A stretch of DNA of 64,000 bases from Aliivibrio sp. S4MY1. GTDB taxonomy: Bacteria; Pseudomonadota; Gammaproteobacteria; Enterobacterales; Vibrionaceae. Both the position numbers and the translations under genes were made by a program. The stretch is from NCBI RefSeq assembly GCF_028765545.1, contig NZ_JARACP010000002.1, positions 306,429 through 370,428 on the forward strand, read 5' to 3'. The notes under the pieces are model-generated. The model did no database searches and was not told where the DNA came from. It saw only the letters and a list, made by a program, of their open reading frames with translations. Shown piece after piece: positions 23,791 through 33,414 of this stretch; the stretch's first letter is position 1; each line of letters starts with the position of its first letter.

Positions 23791-26436
23791 ATGTTGAAAA
23801 GAACCCTTCTTTCTACTGTTATTATGGCAAGCTTAGCGGCTTGTTCTTCTACTTCTTCTGAGCAATCAACAGTTAACCAACTGGCTGAAAACCTAGATAT
23901 TAACTACACAGTGATTACTAACCAAGGTGCTGATGACGGCCTTGCTTGTAAAGAACTTCAGGCTGAATGGGCATCATGTAACAAAGTAAACATGACAATC
24001 ACCAACACTGGTGAAGCGGTTGATTCTGCTGATTGGACAATTTATTTTCACAGCATTCGTTTAATTTTAGATGTAGAGAACGACCAATTTAAAATTACTC
24101 GTGTAACGGGTGACTTACACAAACTTGAACCAACAGATAAATTTGATGGTTTTGCTGCTGGCGAAGAAGTGGTTCTTCCACTGGTAGCTGAGTATTGGCA
24201 GTTATTTGAAACTGACTTCATGCCAGGTGCATTCGTAACGGCTCCAGGAGCAGAAGCTCGTAATATCATTTCTTTGGATACTGAAGACACTGGAGAATAC
24301 GTAGATGAAATCATCGGTGTTCAACTAAAACGCACTCTTGCTGATAATAACGTTGTAGCAACAGCAAACACTCGTTTTGAGAAAAACGCAGATGTAGCTG
24401 AAGTAGATGCGTCTTCTCATATTATTCCAACACCGTTAAAAACGACACTAACTAATAAAACCGTTGATTTAGCAAAAGGTATCTCAATTACTGCAAACGG
24501 TATTGATGCAGACCAACTTGCGGCATTAAACCAACGTGCTGAACTTCTAGGTCTTGAAACTTCTGGTGAATATCCAGTGTCTGTTTCTGTAGATAAGAAG
24601 CAATTCAAAGATGGCGTATCTGGCGCATATAAATTAGATGTGACAGAAGATAAAACAACGGTTGTTGCATTTGATCAAGCGGGTGCATTCTACGGCGTGC
24701 AATCTTTACTTGCTCTAGTAAGCTTAGATAGCTCAGAAATCCCAACGCTAAACGTAGAAGATGCTCCACGTTTTGAATACCGTGGCGTAATGGTTGATGT
24801 TGCTCGTAACTTCCACTCAAAAGAAGCGATTCTTGCGACAGTTGACCAAATGGCAGCATACAAACTTAACAAACTACATCTTCACCTAACAGATGATGAA
24901 GGTTGGCGTTTAGAGATCCCTGGTCTTCCTGAGCTAACGGATATCGGTGGTAACCGTTGTTTTGATGAGTCAGAAACTTCTTGTTTACTGCCTCAACTAG
25001 GTTCAGGTGCAGATTCAGATAACTTTGGTTCTGGTTTCTTCACAACAGAAGACTACTTAGAAATCCTAACGTATGCGAAAAACCGTAACATTGAAGTGAT
25101 CCCAGAAATTGATATGCCAGCTCACTCACGTGCAGCTGTTATGTCAATGGAAGCTCGTTACGCACGTCTTGCTGCTGAAGGCAAAATGGAAGAAGCGAAC
25201 CAATACCGTCTGATGGATCCAAAAGATGAATCAAACGTAACAACAGTTCAGTTCTACAATAAACAAAGCTTTATCAACCCATGTTTAGATTCATCTTCAA
25301 CGTTTGTAGATAAAGTGATCACTGAAGTTGCAGCAATGCACAAAGCGGCTGGTGTTCCTCTATCAACATGGCACTTCGGTGGTGATGAAGCGAAAAACAT
25401 CAAACTTCACGCTGGTTTCCAAGACATCAATGATGAAGAAAAAATCGCATGGAAAGGTGACTTAGATTTATCTAAGCAAGACTTCCCATTTGAAAAATCA
25501 CCACAATGTCAGTCTCTGATTGCAAGCGGTGAAGTTGCAGATTTCGAACATCTACCAAGCCATTTTGCAGAGCAAGTATCTAAAATTGTTGCAGCTAAAG
25601 GCATTCCACACTTCCAAGCGTGGCAAGATGGTCTGAAATATTCTGAAGGTGCTAATGCATTCGCAACTGAATCAGTACGTGCAAACTTCTGGGATACTCT
25701 ATACTGGGGCGGTGGTGCTTCTGCGTACGAGTGGGCTGATAAAGGTTACGACGTAGTTATCTCTAATCCAGATTACGTTTACATGGATTTCCCATACGAA
25801 GTTGATGCGAAAGAGCGCGGCTACTACTGGGCGACTCGTGCAACAGATACGCGTAAGATGTTCGGTTTCGCACCAGAAAACCTACCTCAAAATGCGGAAA
25901 CATCGGTTGACCGTGACGGTAACGGCTTTGAAAGTGCAGGTACAGTAACACCGAAGAAACCATTCTACGGTCTGTCTGCGCAACTTTGGTCTGAAACAGT
26001 ACGTACTGATGAGCAATATGAGTACATGGTATTCCCGCGTGTTATCGCAGCAGCAGAGCGTGCATGGCATGAAGCGTCTTGGGAAAATGAATACAAAGCA
26101 GGTGTTAAATATTCTCTAGAAACAAATCTAGTGAATAAGAAAGCACAGCTTACTGATTGGACGAACTTTGCAAACACTATGGGTCAACGTGAATTAGCGA
26201 AGCTTGAAAGAGCGGGTATTGATTACCGTCTACCAATCCCAGGTGCAGAAATTGCAAACGGCGAGCTAAGCATGAACATTTCATTCCCAGGTGTAACGCT
26301 ACAATACTCTGTAGATGGCGGTAAAACATGGGCTGCATATGATAATGCGAACAAACCAAAAGTAACCGGTGATGTTCAAATTCGTTCAGCATCATTTACT
26401 GGCGAGCGTGTTAGCCGAGTAACTAGCGTTAAATAA
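23791..26436 (+). CDS. chb: Chitobiase, GH20 beta-N-acetylhexosaminidase lipoprotein
   Basis: This 881-residue enzyme splits GlcNAc2 from chitin into N-acetylglucosamine. The signal peptide ends in a lipobox (MASLAAC, Cys about 17), so it is membrane-anchored. Order: carbohydrate-binding CHB_HEX domain (about 30-190), GH20b (about 215-330), TIM-barrel GH20 catalytic domain (about 335-770) with FGGDEAKN holding the catalytic Asp-Glu pair, and a C-terminal Ig-like CHB_HEX_C domain. The length matches Vibrio chitobiases. I start at the ATG at 23791 with AGGA upstream; an in-frame ATG at 23755 would spoil the signal peptide. Codon use looks more regular than in its neighbours, as in a highly expressed gene. 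Confidence 0.95.
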   Translation: MLKRTLLSTVIMASLAACSSTSSEQSTVNQLAENLDINYTVITNQGADDGLACKELQAEWASCNKVNMTITNTGEAVDSADWTIYFHSIRLILDVENDQFKITRVTGDLHKLEPTDKFDGFAAGEEVVLPLVAEYWQLFETDFMPGAFVTAPGAEARNIISLDTEDTGEYVDEIIGVQLKRTLADNNVVATANTRFEKNADVAEVDASSHIIPTPLKTTLTNKTVDLAKGISITANGIDADQLAALNQRAELLGLETSGEYPVSVSVDKKQFKDGVSGAYKLDVTEDKTTVVAFDQAGAFYGVQSLLALVSLDSSEIPTLNVEDAPRFEYRGVMVDVARNFHSKEAILATVDQMAAYKLNKLHLHLTDDEGWRLEIPGLPELTDIGGNRCFDESETSCLLPQLGSGADSDNFGSGFFTTEDYLEILTYAKNRNIEVIPEIDMPAHSRAAVMSMEARYARLAAEGKMEEANQYRLMDPKDESNVTTVQFYNKQSFINPCLDSSSTFVDKVITEVAAMHKAAGVPLSTWHFGGDEAKNIKLHAGFQDINDEEKIAWKGDLDLSKQDFPFEKSPQCQSLIASGEVADFEHLPSHFAEQVSKIVAAKGIPHFQAWQDGLKYSEGANAFATESVRANFWDTLYWGGGASAYEWADKGYDVVISNPDYVYMDFPYEVDAKERGYYWATRATDTRKMFGFAPENLPQNAETSVDRDGNGFESAGTVTPKKPFYGLSAQLWSETVRTDEQYEYMVFPRVIAAAERAWHEASWENEYKAGVKYSLETNLVNKKAQLTDWTNFANTMGQRELAKLERAGIDYRLPIPGAEIANGELSMNISFPGVTLQYSVDGGKTWAAYDNANKPKVTGDVQIRSASFTGERVSRVTSVK

Positions 26437-26763
26437 TTAAGTTAGAAATACATTAGAAACAGTCATTAAATAATCAAACGGCACTTCTTTTATAAGAGGT
26501 GCCGTTTTTTATGAAATAAACTTCATACATCAAAAATGGAATCATTCTTTTATTTTTTGGTTAAGTGTTTTTTATGGTCGTAACATCGTCTAACTTCGTT
26601 ATAGCTGGCTCTAAAATCATTTAAATGTCCATTAGTTAATACGTAGCATGTTCACTCATTTATAAATGTGCATTTAAAATGAACCTTTAAGGGTTTATTA
26701 TATTCCTTATGAATGACTTATCGGAATCAGTATTGATAAGTAACTAAAACTACGGAATGTATT
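26437..26763. other. Intergenic region chitobiase / molybdoenzyme
   Basis: Besides the terminator, these 327 bases contain a nested palindromic block at 26650-26684: GTTCA at the left mirrors TGAAC at the right, with CATTTATAAATG inside. It lies 80-110 bases before the reductase gene and may be an operator. No FNR box was found. Confidence 0.5.
26476..26510 (+). terminator. Terminator of chitobiase
   Basis: The stem AAACGGCAC(C)TCTT / AAGAGGTGCCGTTT with a short loop is followed by T-residues, 40 bases after the chitobiase stop. Confidence 0.9.
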
Positions 26764-29424
26764 ATGGCTATTTCTCGACGTACCTTTTTAAAAACATCCA
26801 TTGCTACAGCAGTTGTTGCTGGTGGTGGTTTAATGGTTTATCCGGCTTCGAAATTCTTTGATGATGAAGATATTGAGGTGATCCCACACGCCAGTCATTG
26901 GGGGCCATTTAATGCGATAGTCAAAGCAGGCGTACTTGTTGGTATTCAACCGCGTAAAGAATTAGACGCAATGCCAACTGAAATGCTGACTGAAGGGTTA
27001 ATTGATCGAGTCTACGATAAAACTCGCGTTAAATATCCAATGGTTCGAGTATCTTACCTTGCCGATCCTAAAGGTGATAGCAAACCACATCTACGCGGAA
27101 AAGAACCCTTTGTAAGAGTGAGTTGGGAAACCGCTTTGTCTTTGCTTGCCGATGCTATTCAAACGACAGCGACAGAGCATGGTAATGAGGCTATTTTTAG
27201 TAGCTCTTATGGTGGCTGGTCTCATGCTGGTTTAATGAGACCGCAAGTACTACAAGGTCGATTTTTTAATCTTATTGGTGGACAAAGTACCACAACGGGT
27301 GACTATTCAGGAGGGGCCTCTCAGGTGATCCTTCCTCATGTTATTGGTGATATGGAAGTGTATTCACCACAAACAGCGTGGCCTGTAATAAAAGAGAATA
27401 CAGAAATATTTGTATTGATTGGCTGTGATCCTTGGAAAAATAACCGTATTGAGTTTCGAGTTGCCGATCATCAGATGTACCCACATTGGAAGCAGTTTGC
27501 CGAAGATGGGATCAAATTCATCTCAATTAATCCACAACGTACCCGTACTGATGATGAGTTAGATGCTGAATGGGTGAAAATTGTACCTAATACAGATACC
27601 GCCTTATTTTTAGCTATGGCACAGCATGTGTATGTAAATGATCTTCATAATACTTCCTACTTAGATCGTTATACCGTAGGGGCTGATAAATACATTGACC
27701 ATTTAATGGGTAAAACTGATGGGGTGGTTAAATCTCCGGAATGGGCAGCGAAGATCACAGGGATATCGGTAGAAGATATTCAAGCAATGGCGATTAAATT
27801 TGCAACCAGTAAAACTCAGTTTGCGGCAGGTTGGTCATTACAAAGAGCCGATCATGGTGAAATGATCCATTGGGCAATTATTAACTTTGCAGCCATGTTA
27901 GGAAAGATTGGTAAACCGGGTGAAGGGGTTGGTTTTAGTTGGCATTATGGCAATGGTGGTATGCCACAATCAGGGAAAACATTACCAATAGGTTTATCTC
28001 AAGGGAAAAATCCAGTCAGTGCTATTTGTCCTGCATCTCGTATCTCTGAAATGTTAATGAACCCAGGAAAAACCTTTACAAGAGATGGCATTGAATACAC
28101 CTATCCTGATGTCAAAATGGTATATAACGCTGGTAATAATCTATTATCACATCAACAAGATACCAACCAACTGATTGCTGCGCTTAATGAAAAAGTAGAG
28201 ACCTTTGTATGCCAAGATCCTTGGTGGTGCGCATCGTCACGTTATGCAGATATTGTATTGCCAGCAACTAGTACATTAGAGCGAGATGATCTCTCCTCTG
28301 GTGGGACTTACAGTAACGATAAAATCTATGCGATGCGTCAGGTTATTCAGCCTTATGGGGAAAGTTTAGATGACTTCGAAATTTTCCGAAGATTAGCTGA
28401 AATATTTAACGTTGAAGATAAATTTACGGAAGGGTTACCGTTTGATGAGATATTAAAACGAGCCTATAAAGCGTCTTCTGCTACATTACCGTTTGATGAG
28501 TTTTGGAAAAATGGCGTCGCTTTATTACCAGTGCCACAAGAAGCAAACCAATGGGTAAGACATGGAGATTTTTATCAAGATCCAGAGAAGAACCCACTGC
28601 ATACGACATCAGGAAAAATAGAACTGTATTGCCAAGATATCGCCAATTTTGATGTGAAAAACTGCCCGCCAATGCCGACATTCTTAGAACCGTTTGAGTA
28701 TCTTGGTAATGCAAAGCCTAATGAAGTTCATGTTGTTAGCCCGCATCCTTACATGCGATTACATTCACAATTGGCCAATACAGAAGTTCGTAAATACGAA
28801 AGTGTTCAAGGTCGTCAATACGTATTAATTAATGATAAAGACGCCGAGAAACATGGTATTCGCTCTGGTCAATTAATGGAAATATATAATGAGCGTGGCC
28901 GAGTTATCGCAGGAGCTAAAGTGTCAGATCAAATCATGCCTGGTGTAATTAGCTTAGAAGAAGGAGCATGGTTGCAATTTGATAGCCTAGGTCGCTGTAA
29001 TAGTGGTTCAATCAATGTATTAACCTCTGGTAAAGCATCAAGTGATTTAAGCCAAGCGACTACTGCAAATACGTGTTTAGCTTATATTCAACGTTGTCGA
29101 GATCCAGAATCATCTAATTTGGCTTTTGAACCGCCAAGAATAGTCACAGTAGATACTGATATCCGTATTGATAAAGTGAATACTACTTTGGGTGATAGCA
29201 GTGGGTTAGGCCGTGAGACAAAGCAAAGCGTAGGTGAAGCGTTATTTTATCAGCGTTGTACTATGTGCCATTCGGCAAAAGATCCTAAGCAGTATACTAA
29301 GGCTCAATGGCGTGGGATCACTCAAAGTATGTTTCCTCGGGCTGGCTTAAATCCATTGGAACGTGAAGAAGTAATGAGCTTTCTTGAAGCAAACGCGAAA
29401 GATTCAAGCAATAGTTATAAATAG
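26764..29424 (+). CDS. Periplasmic TMAO/DMSO-type molybdopterin reductase fused to a cytochrome c domain
   Basis: This 886-residue protein starts with a Tat signal (SRRTFLK, residues 4-10). The body is a bis-MGD oxidoreductase of the TorA/BisC type. GDYSGGAS (Ser182 as the likely Mo ligand) and the lack of an N-terminal Fe-S cysteine cluster fit the Ser-liganded TMAO/DMSO/biotin-sulfoxide reductase group. The last 60 residues add a haem-c site (Cys832-x-x-Cys835-His836) with a downstream SMFPRAGL methionine as possible axial ligand, like the C-terminal domain of TorC/TorY. It could therefore take electrons directly without a partner cytochrome. No torC or torD lies beside it. The natural substrate is uncertain. 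Confidence 0.88.
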   Translation: MAISRRTFLKTSIATAVVAGGGLMVYPASKFFDDEDIEVIPHASHWGPFNAIVKAGVLVGIQPRKELDAMPTEMLTEGLIDRVYDKTRVKYPMVRVSYLADPKGDSKPHLRGKEPFVRVSWETALSLLADAIQTTATEHGNEAIFSSSYGGWSHAGLMRPQVLQGRFFNLIGGQSTTTGDYSGGASQVILPHVIGDMEVYSPQTAWPVIKENTEIFVLIGCDPWKNNRIEFRVADHQMYPHWKQFAEDGIKFISINPQRTRTDDELDAEWVKIVPNTDTALFLAMAQHVYVNDLHNTSYLDRYTVGADKYIDHLMGKTDGVVKSPEWAAKITGISVEDIQAMAIKFATSKTQFAAGWSLQRADHGEMIHWAIINFAAMLGKIGKPGEGVGFSWHYGNGGMPQSGKTLPIGLSQGKNPVSAICPASRISEMLMNPGKTFTRDGIEYTYPDVKMVYNAGNNLLSHQQDTNQLIAALNEKVETFVCQDPWWCASSRYADIVLPATSTLERDDLSSGGTYSNDKIYAMRQVIQPYGESLDDFEIFRRLAEIFNVEDKFTEGLPFDEILKRAYKASSATLPFDEFWKNGVALLPVPQEANQWVRHGDFYQDPEKNPLHTTSGKIELYCQDIANFDVKNCPPMPTFLEPFEYLGNAKPNEVHVVSPHPYMRLHSQLANTEVRKYESVQGRQYVLINDKDAEKHGIRSGQLMEIYNERGRVIAGAKVSDQIMPGVISLEEGAWLQFDSLGRCNSGSINVLTSGKASSDLSQATTANTCLAYIQRCRDPESSNLAFEPPRIVTVDTDIRIDKVNTTLGDSSGLGRETKQSVGEALFYQRCTMCHSAKDPKQYTKAQWRGITQSMFPRAGLNPLEREEVMSFLEANAKDSSNSYK

Positions 29425-29470
29425 TAAATATAACAGTTAGTTATTAAGTAACCATTATTTATATACTCAA

Positions 29471-29499
29471 ACGGCACTTCTTCGGAAGTGTCTTTTTTT
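29471..29499 (+). terminator. Terminator with UUCG tetraloop
   Basis: GGCACTTC-TTCG-GAAGTGTC forms a stable stem with the extra-stable UUCG loop, followed by a T-run, 47 bases after the reductase stop. It shares its left arm with the terminator after chitobiase. Confidence 0.9.
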
Positions 29500-29576
29500 A
29501 TTCTATTTTCTGGTTTTAATTGATCTCTGTCCTATGCTTGTTACTTAAGTGTTAAAAATAAGATTGGGTGAGATAA

Positions 29577-31532
29577 ATGGATTTAGCTAATGTATCAATT
29601 AAAGGGCGACTATTAGGCAGTAATATTGTGATTTGTTTTTTAATAATTGCATTAAATATTGTGGTGTTTCAATCAATTTCGACGATGGAAAAAGCCTCTG
29701 AATGGGTAGAGCATACCGAAGAGGTTATCGCAAATAGTAAAGGTCTTGTTAATTCAATGGTCAATCAAGAAACTGGCTTGCGAGGATTTGCTATTGCCGG
29801 TCAAGAAGATTATTTAGAACCTTATATAGCAGGTAAAGCTGATTTTAAAACCTATTTGCAAAAATCAAAATCGTTAACATCGGATAATCCAGCACAACAG
29901 GTACGTTTTGATGAGGTTTCTACTCAGGCTCAGAATTGGTCAAACTATGCAGAATCAATTATTGAGCTAAGAAGAAATATTAGGCAAGGAGAGGGTGTAA
30001 ATAATCAGCTAACGGAATTAATTCAATCGGGTATTGGCAAAAATAAAATGGATGGGTTGCGTGCAGAAGTCGATACACGAAGCTTTGGAATGGTTGGGAA
30101 TATTATCATCAATGCGATGGTCAATATGGAAACAGGCTTAAGAGGTTATATTCTTAATCGTGAAGAACAATATTTAGAACCGTATTATACGGGACTAGAA
30201 GTGATCAAAAAACAGAATCAATTTATAGAAGGAACGGCACTATCTAAGCATGTAAATGGATGGATAAATGATTATAGTGAAAAAGCCATTCTCCTTGTAA
30301 AAAAATCAACTGACTATAAAACAATGTCAGATCTTTATGCTGAATTAAATAAGAAGAAGGGCAAAATCTATATGGATGATCTTCGTAAGAAGGTTTCGAC
30401 AATTATAGATATTGAAGCGGGTTTGATGGACCAAAGAAAAATTGAATCAAGTAACGTGGCAACAATAGCAAATAATGTCATTATTTTTGGTAGTGTAATT
30501 GTTGTTATATTAGCGCTTCTTTTCTCATACTTTACAGCTATGAGTATTACAAAACCAATTCAAAAAGCGGTTGATTATGCCAAGCAATTAGCCGCTGGTG
30601 ATTTGAATATCAATGTTGGTAAACAAGGAGGCAGTGAGGCAGGAACACTGTTACTTGCCATTCAAACGGTATCAAATAATCTAAAAGAAGTGATTGGTCA
30701 AATAGCAGATACCAGTAATAAGTTGAATGAATCATCAAGTTATCTGAGCAATGCACTGGATAAAACAGGTAATGGCGCTAAAGAACAACTAAGTCGAACA
30801 GAGCAAATTTCAGACGCAATGCAACAGCTGTCTATTGCTGTTCAAGAAGTATCTCAAAATACGGTTAATGCAGCACATGTTGCGACGAATGCAGATGAAG
30901 AGGCACAAGCAGGATTTAGTGTAATTCAAAATACTATTCAGCATATTGGGCAATTGGATGAAGAGATAAAACAGACTGCTTCTCAAATTACAAATCTAGC
31001 AGAAGAAACCAATAATATTGGTAAGATCTTAGAGGTTATTGGGGGCATTGCAGAGCAAACTAACCTGCTTGCACTAAATGCAGCGATAGAAGCAGCAAGA
31101 GCCGGTGAACAAGGTAGAGGCTTTGCAGTCGTTGCCGATGAGGTGAGAGTTCTTGCTAAACGAACTCAAGAATCAACAACTGAAATTCATACCCTGATTG
31201 ATCGAATTCAAAGTGGAACAAATGGTGTTGTAACCAGCATGGAGCAGAGTACTAGTTTATTAACTTCAAGTATCGACTCTGCTAATAAATCAGGTGATGC
31301 GTTTTCTGCGATTACAGAATCAATTACTAAAATAAATGATATGAACACGCAAAGTGCAAGTGCATCAGAAGAGCAGAGTGTTGCTACTGAGCAGGTGAAT
31401 GAGAGTATGCAAGCGGTGAATGGTATTTCTCAAGAAAATCATAATATTATGATGGAAACCGTTAAGTCTTGCGAAGACCTTGCTAAGTTATCTATTGTTT
31501 TAAATGATACAGTTAAGCAATTTAAGATGTAG
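29577..31532 (+). CDS. Methyl-accepting chemotaxis protein with two CHASE3-like modules
   Basis: This 651-residue chemoreceptor has TM1 (about 13-33), a periplasmic region of about 270 residues with two CHASE3-like helical modules ([20 protein letters not shown] at about 60 and [20 protein letters not shown] at about 185), TM2 (about 300-323), HAMP, and the signalling domain with the conserved hairpin tip [19 protein letters not shown]. The duplication is visible as the repeated ETGLRG...YLEPY pattern. No CheB/CheR pentapeptide is seen at the C-terminus. The ligand is unknown. It is transcribed alone. Confidence 0.93.
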   Translation: MDLANVSIKGRLLGSNIVICFLIIALNIVVFQSISTMEKASEWVEHTEEVIANSKGLVNSMVNQETGLRGFAIAGQEDYLEPYIAGKADFKTYLQKSKSLTSDNPAQQVRFDEVSTQAQNWSNYAESIIELRRNIRQGEGVNNQLTELIQSGIGKNKMDGLRAEVDTRSFGMVGNIIINAMVNMETGLRGYILNREEQYLEPYYTGLEVIKKQNQFIEGTALSKHVNGWINDYSEKAILLVKKSTDYKTMSDLYAELNKKKGKIYMDDLRKKVSTIIDIEAGLMDQRKIESSNVATIANNVIIFGSVIVVILALLFSYFTAMSITKPIQKAVDYAKQLAAGDLNINVGKQGGSEAGTLLLAIQTVSNNLKEVIGQIADTSNKLNESSSYLSNALDKTGNGAKEQLSRTEQISDAMQQLSIAVQEVSQNTVNAAHVATNADEEAQAGFSVIQNTIQHIGQLDEEIKQTASQITNLAEETNNIGKILEVIGGIAEQTNLLALNAAIEAARAGEQGRGFAVVADEVRVLAKRTQESTTEIHTLIDRIQSGTNGVVTSMEQSTSLLTSSIDSANKSGDAFSAITESITKINDMNTQSASASEEQSVATEQVNESMQAVNGISQENHNIMMETVKSCEDLAKLSIVLNDTVKQFKM

Positions 31533-31561
31533 TTATTGAGTTGGTTATTATTCAATAAAGT

Positions 31562-31595
31562 AAACCCTCAGTAAATAAGATTACTGAGGGTTTTT
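31562..31595. terminator. Bidirectional terminator
   Basis: AAACCCTCAGTAA / TTACTGAGGGTTT is a perfect 13-bp stem with a 6-base loop and T-run. It lies between the convergent chemoreceptor and MORN-repeat genes. Confidence 0.92.
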
Positions 31596-31621
31596 ATCTA
31601 TTTTGATAGTCTTTTTTATTA

Positions 31622-32233
31622 TTAACTCTCAGGTAACCATGTTTGTTCAGAAACGACTTTTTGATTTTTGAAGGTTAATTGTTCTACCTTATCGCCATGA
31701 TTGTTCCAATGGGTTAATGAACCATCTTTGATTTTACCATCGTCATAATTGGCTTGGGTCGCTTTCTTACCATTAGCATAATAGCTGGTGTATTGGCCGT
31801 CTTTTTTACCATCATCGTAGCTGATGGTTAAATTCTTCTCGCCATTGTCATACCAACGAGTCGCTTGACCATCTAGCTGGTTATTCTTGTAAGTAAATTC
31901 TGTTTTCTTTTGGCCGTTTGCATACCAAGTTTGCATTTGGCCATTTAGCTTGCCATCTTTATAATTAAGTTTTGAGGCCATTTGACCATTTGGATACCAA
32001 TTACTTTCGGTGCCGACTTCCAATCCTTTGTTGAATTGCGCTTTGGTCGAGATTTGTCCATTATCGTATTTTTGAACGAACGCTCCTGTATATGGACTTT
32101 CTTGGTTCACTTGATAAGCTACACCATTACGCATTTGTAAGTAATCAACAGAACTGTCTTTTGGTGCTGCTGCTGCGTAACTGGCACCAGACACTGTACT
32201 TAGAGCAAGTAAAACTGGGATATATTTCTTCAT
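31622..32233 (-). CDS. Exported MORN-repeat protein (YwqK-like)
   Basis: This 203-residue protein has a cleavable signal peptide (MKKYIPVLLALSTVSGASYA) and then about six tandem repeats of 23-24 residues of the MORN_2 type, each with the core W/YxNGxK...YxxGxxxG (WYPNGQMA, WYANGQKK, WYDNGEKN, YYANGKKA). Such proteins are often called YwqK-like antitoxins, but that label is weak here because no toxin gene is adjacent and the protein is exported. The likely role is periplasmic or surface binding. It is transcribed alone. Confidence 0.8.
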   Translation of the reverse strand: MKKYIPVLLALSTVSGASYAAAAPKDSSVDYLQMRNGVAYQVNQESPYTGAFVQKYDNGQISTKAQFNKGLEVGTESNWYPNGQMASKLNYKDGKLNGQMQTWYANGQKKTEFTYKNNQLDGQATRWYDNGEKNLTISYDDGKKDGQYTSYYANGKKATQANYDDGKIKDGSLTHWNNHGDKVEQLTFKNQKVVSEQTWLPES

Positions 32234-32445
32234 TGTGATACCTCATTTTTCGCGAATATTTCACATTGAATGGCTATGTTGTTTTTTACTTATATCGCTT
32301 TCATCATTTTTATTTTTTGATGTGAAGCTAAGCTGATATTCAATATTCCACTTATTTTTATTAATGTCAGTACCGAATTTTGTAGTCATACTTTTCATTT
32401 ATGAGGTGTCAATTTAGGGAACTTTTCGTATTTCTTAAGGTAGCT

Positions 32446-33315
32446 TTAATGATTATTTTTCACAAACTCTAAGAAAGTCCGGTCAGCTTTTGATAGATAA
32501 CCATTTTTTCGCCATGCAATTGAAATATCTAAAAAGATAGGTTCACTAAAGGGAATTGAGACAATGTCTGGCTCGCTCTCGGTGGCGAGTTCTAACAAGG
32601 CACTAATGGCAAAGTCTCGTTTTACAATTTTTAGTATTACTGGTAATAGATTGGTTTCAAAAGAGAAATTAGCGGTCAGTTTTTGTTGTTGGCAAATAGC
32701 GTCTAACCTTTCTCTATGAAAATAGCCTTGTTTAAACATGACTAATTCTTGAGAGAAAAATTCTTTAAATGACAAAGTGTCTTTGGTTGCAAACTCATGC
32801 TCAGGACTCACCACTGCAACCATTTGAGATCGTAATAAATGGTCAGAATCCAGCGCGTCAGGTAAGTTTCTTACTTGAGTAATTCCAAGATCAATCTCCC
32901 CATCAAGCAACATTTTTTGAATTGATTGAGCGCCTGCTTCTACCATAGTGAGTTTTAATTTTGGATAGCGACTTTTAAAGGCCATCAGTACATCGGGAAA
33001 ATAATAGGTTCCCATTATGCTTGGAACGCCTAATCGAACTTCGCCTTTTTCTAATCCCCTTAGTTCCTTCATAGCTAAAGTCGCATCATCCAACTGTTGT
33101 AAGATAAGTTTGGCGTGTTTAAGTAGGGCTTCTCCCTCATGAGTAAGGGTTATTCTGCGTTCATGACGACGGAAGAGTTCCAGTTCTAGCTGACTTTCAA
33201 GTTTTTTGATGGCAACGCTTAGTGCTGGCTGAGCAATGTGCAACGCATTCGCCGCATGAGTAATGTTTTGGTGCTCGGCAACTGCAACAAAATACTTTAG
33301 TAATCTTGTGTCCAT
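32446..33315 (-). CDS. LysR-family transcriptional regulator
   Basis: This 289-residue protein has an N-terminal winged helix (residues 1-60, ITHAANALHIAQPALSVAIKKLE) and a C-terminal periplasmic-binding-like effector domain (about 90-285). It is divergent from an MFS transporter gene, with about 100 bases between them. That arrangement usually means the regulator controls the transporter in response to its substrate. The effector cannot be predicted. Confidence 0.92.
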   Translation of the reverse strand: MDTRLLKYFVAVAEHQNITHAANALHIAQPALSVAIKKLESQLELELFRRHERRITLTHEGEALLKHAKLILQQLDDATLAMKELRGLEKGEVRLGVPSIMGTYYFPDVLMAFKSRYPKLKLTMVEAGAQSIQKMLLDGEIDLGITQVRNLPDALDSDHLLRSQMVAVVSPEHEFATKDTLSFKEFFSQELVMFKQGYFHRERLDAICQQQKLTANFSFETNLLPVILKIVKRDFAISALLELATESEPDIVSIPFSEPIFLDISIAWRKNGYLSKADRTFLEFVKNNH

Positions 33316-33414
33316 CTTAAAAATTCACCATAACTAAAAACTATCAAATCAATAATTATTATATATTTTCACTATTTCAATGAACTTGCTACTGTTTTGA
33401 TATTGTTTTTCCTG

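Noticed and set aside
31622..32233. Antitoxin of a toxin-antitoxin pair (YwqK label)
   Set aside because: The protein has a signal peptide and no small toxin gene lies next to it; the MORN-type repeats alone explain the similarity.
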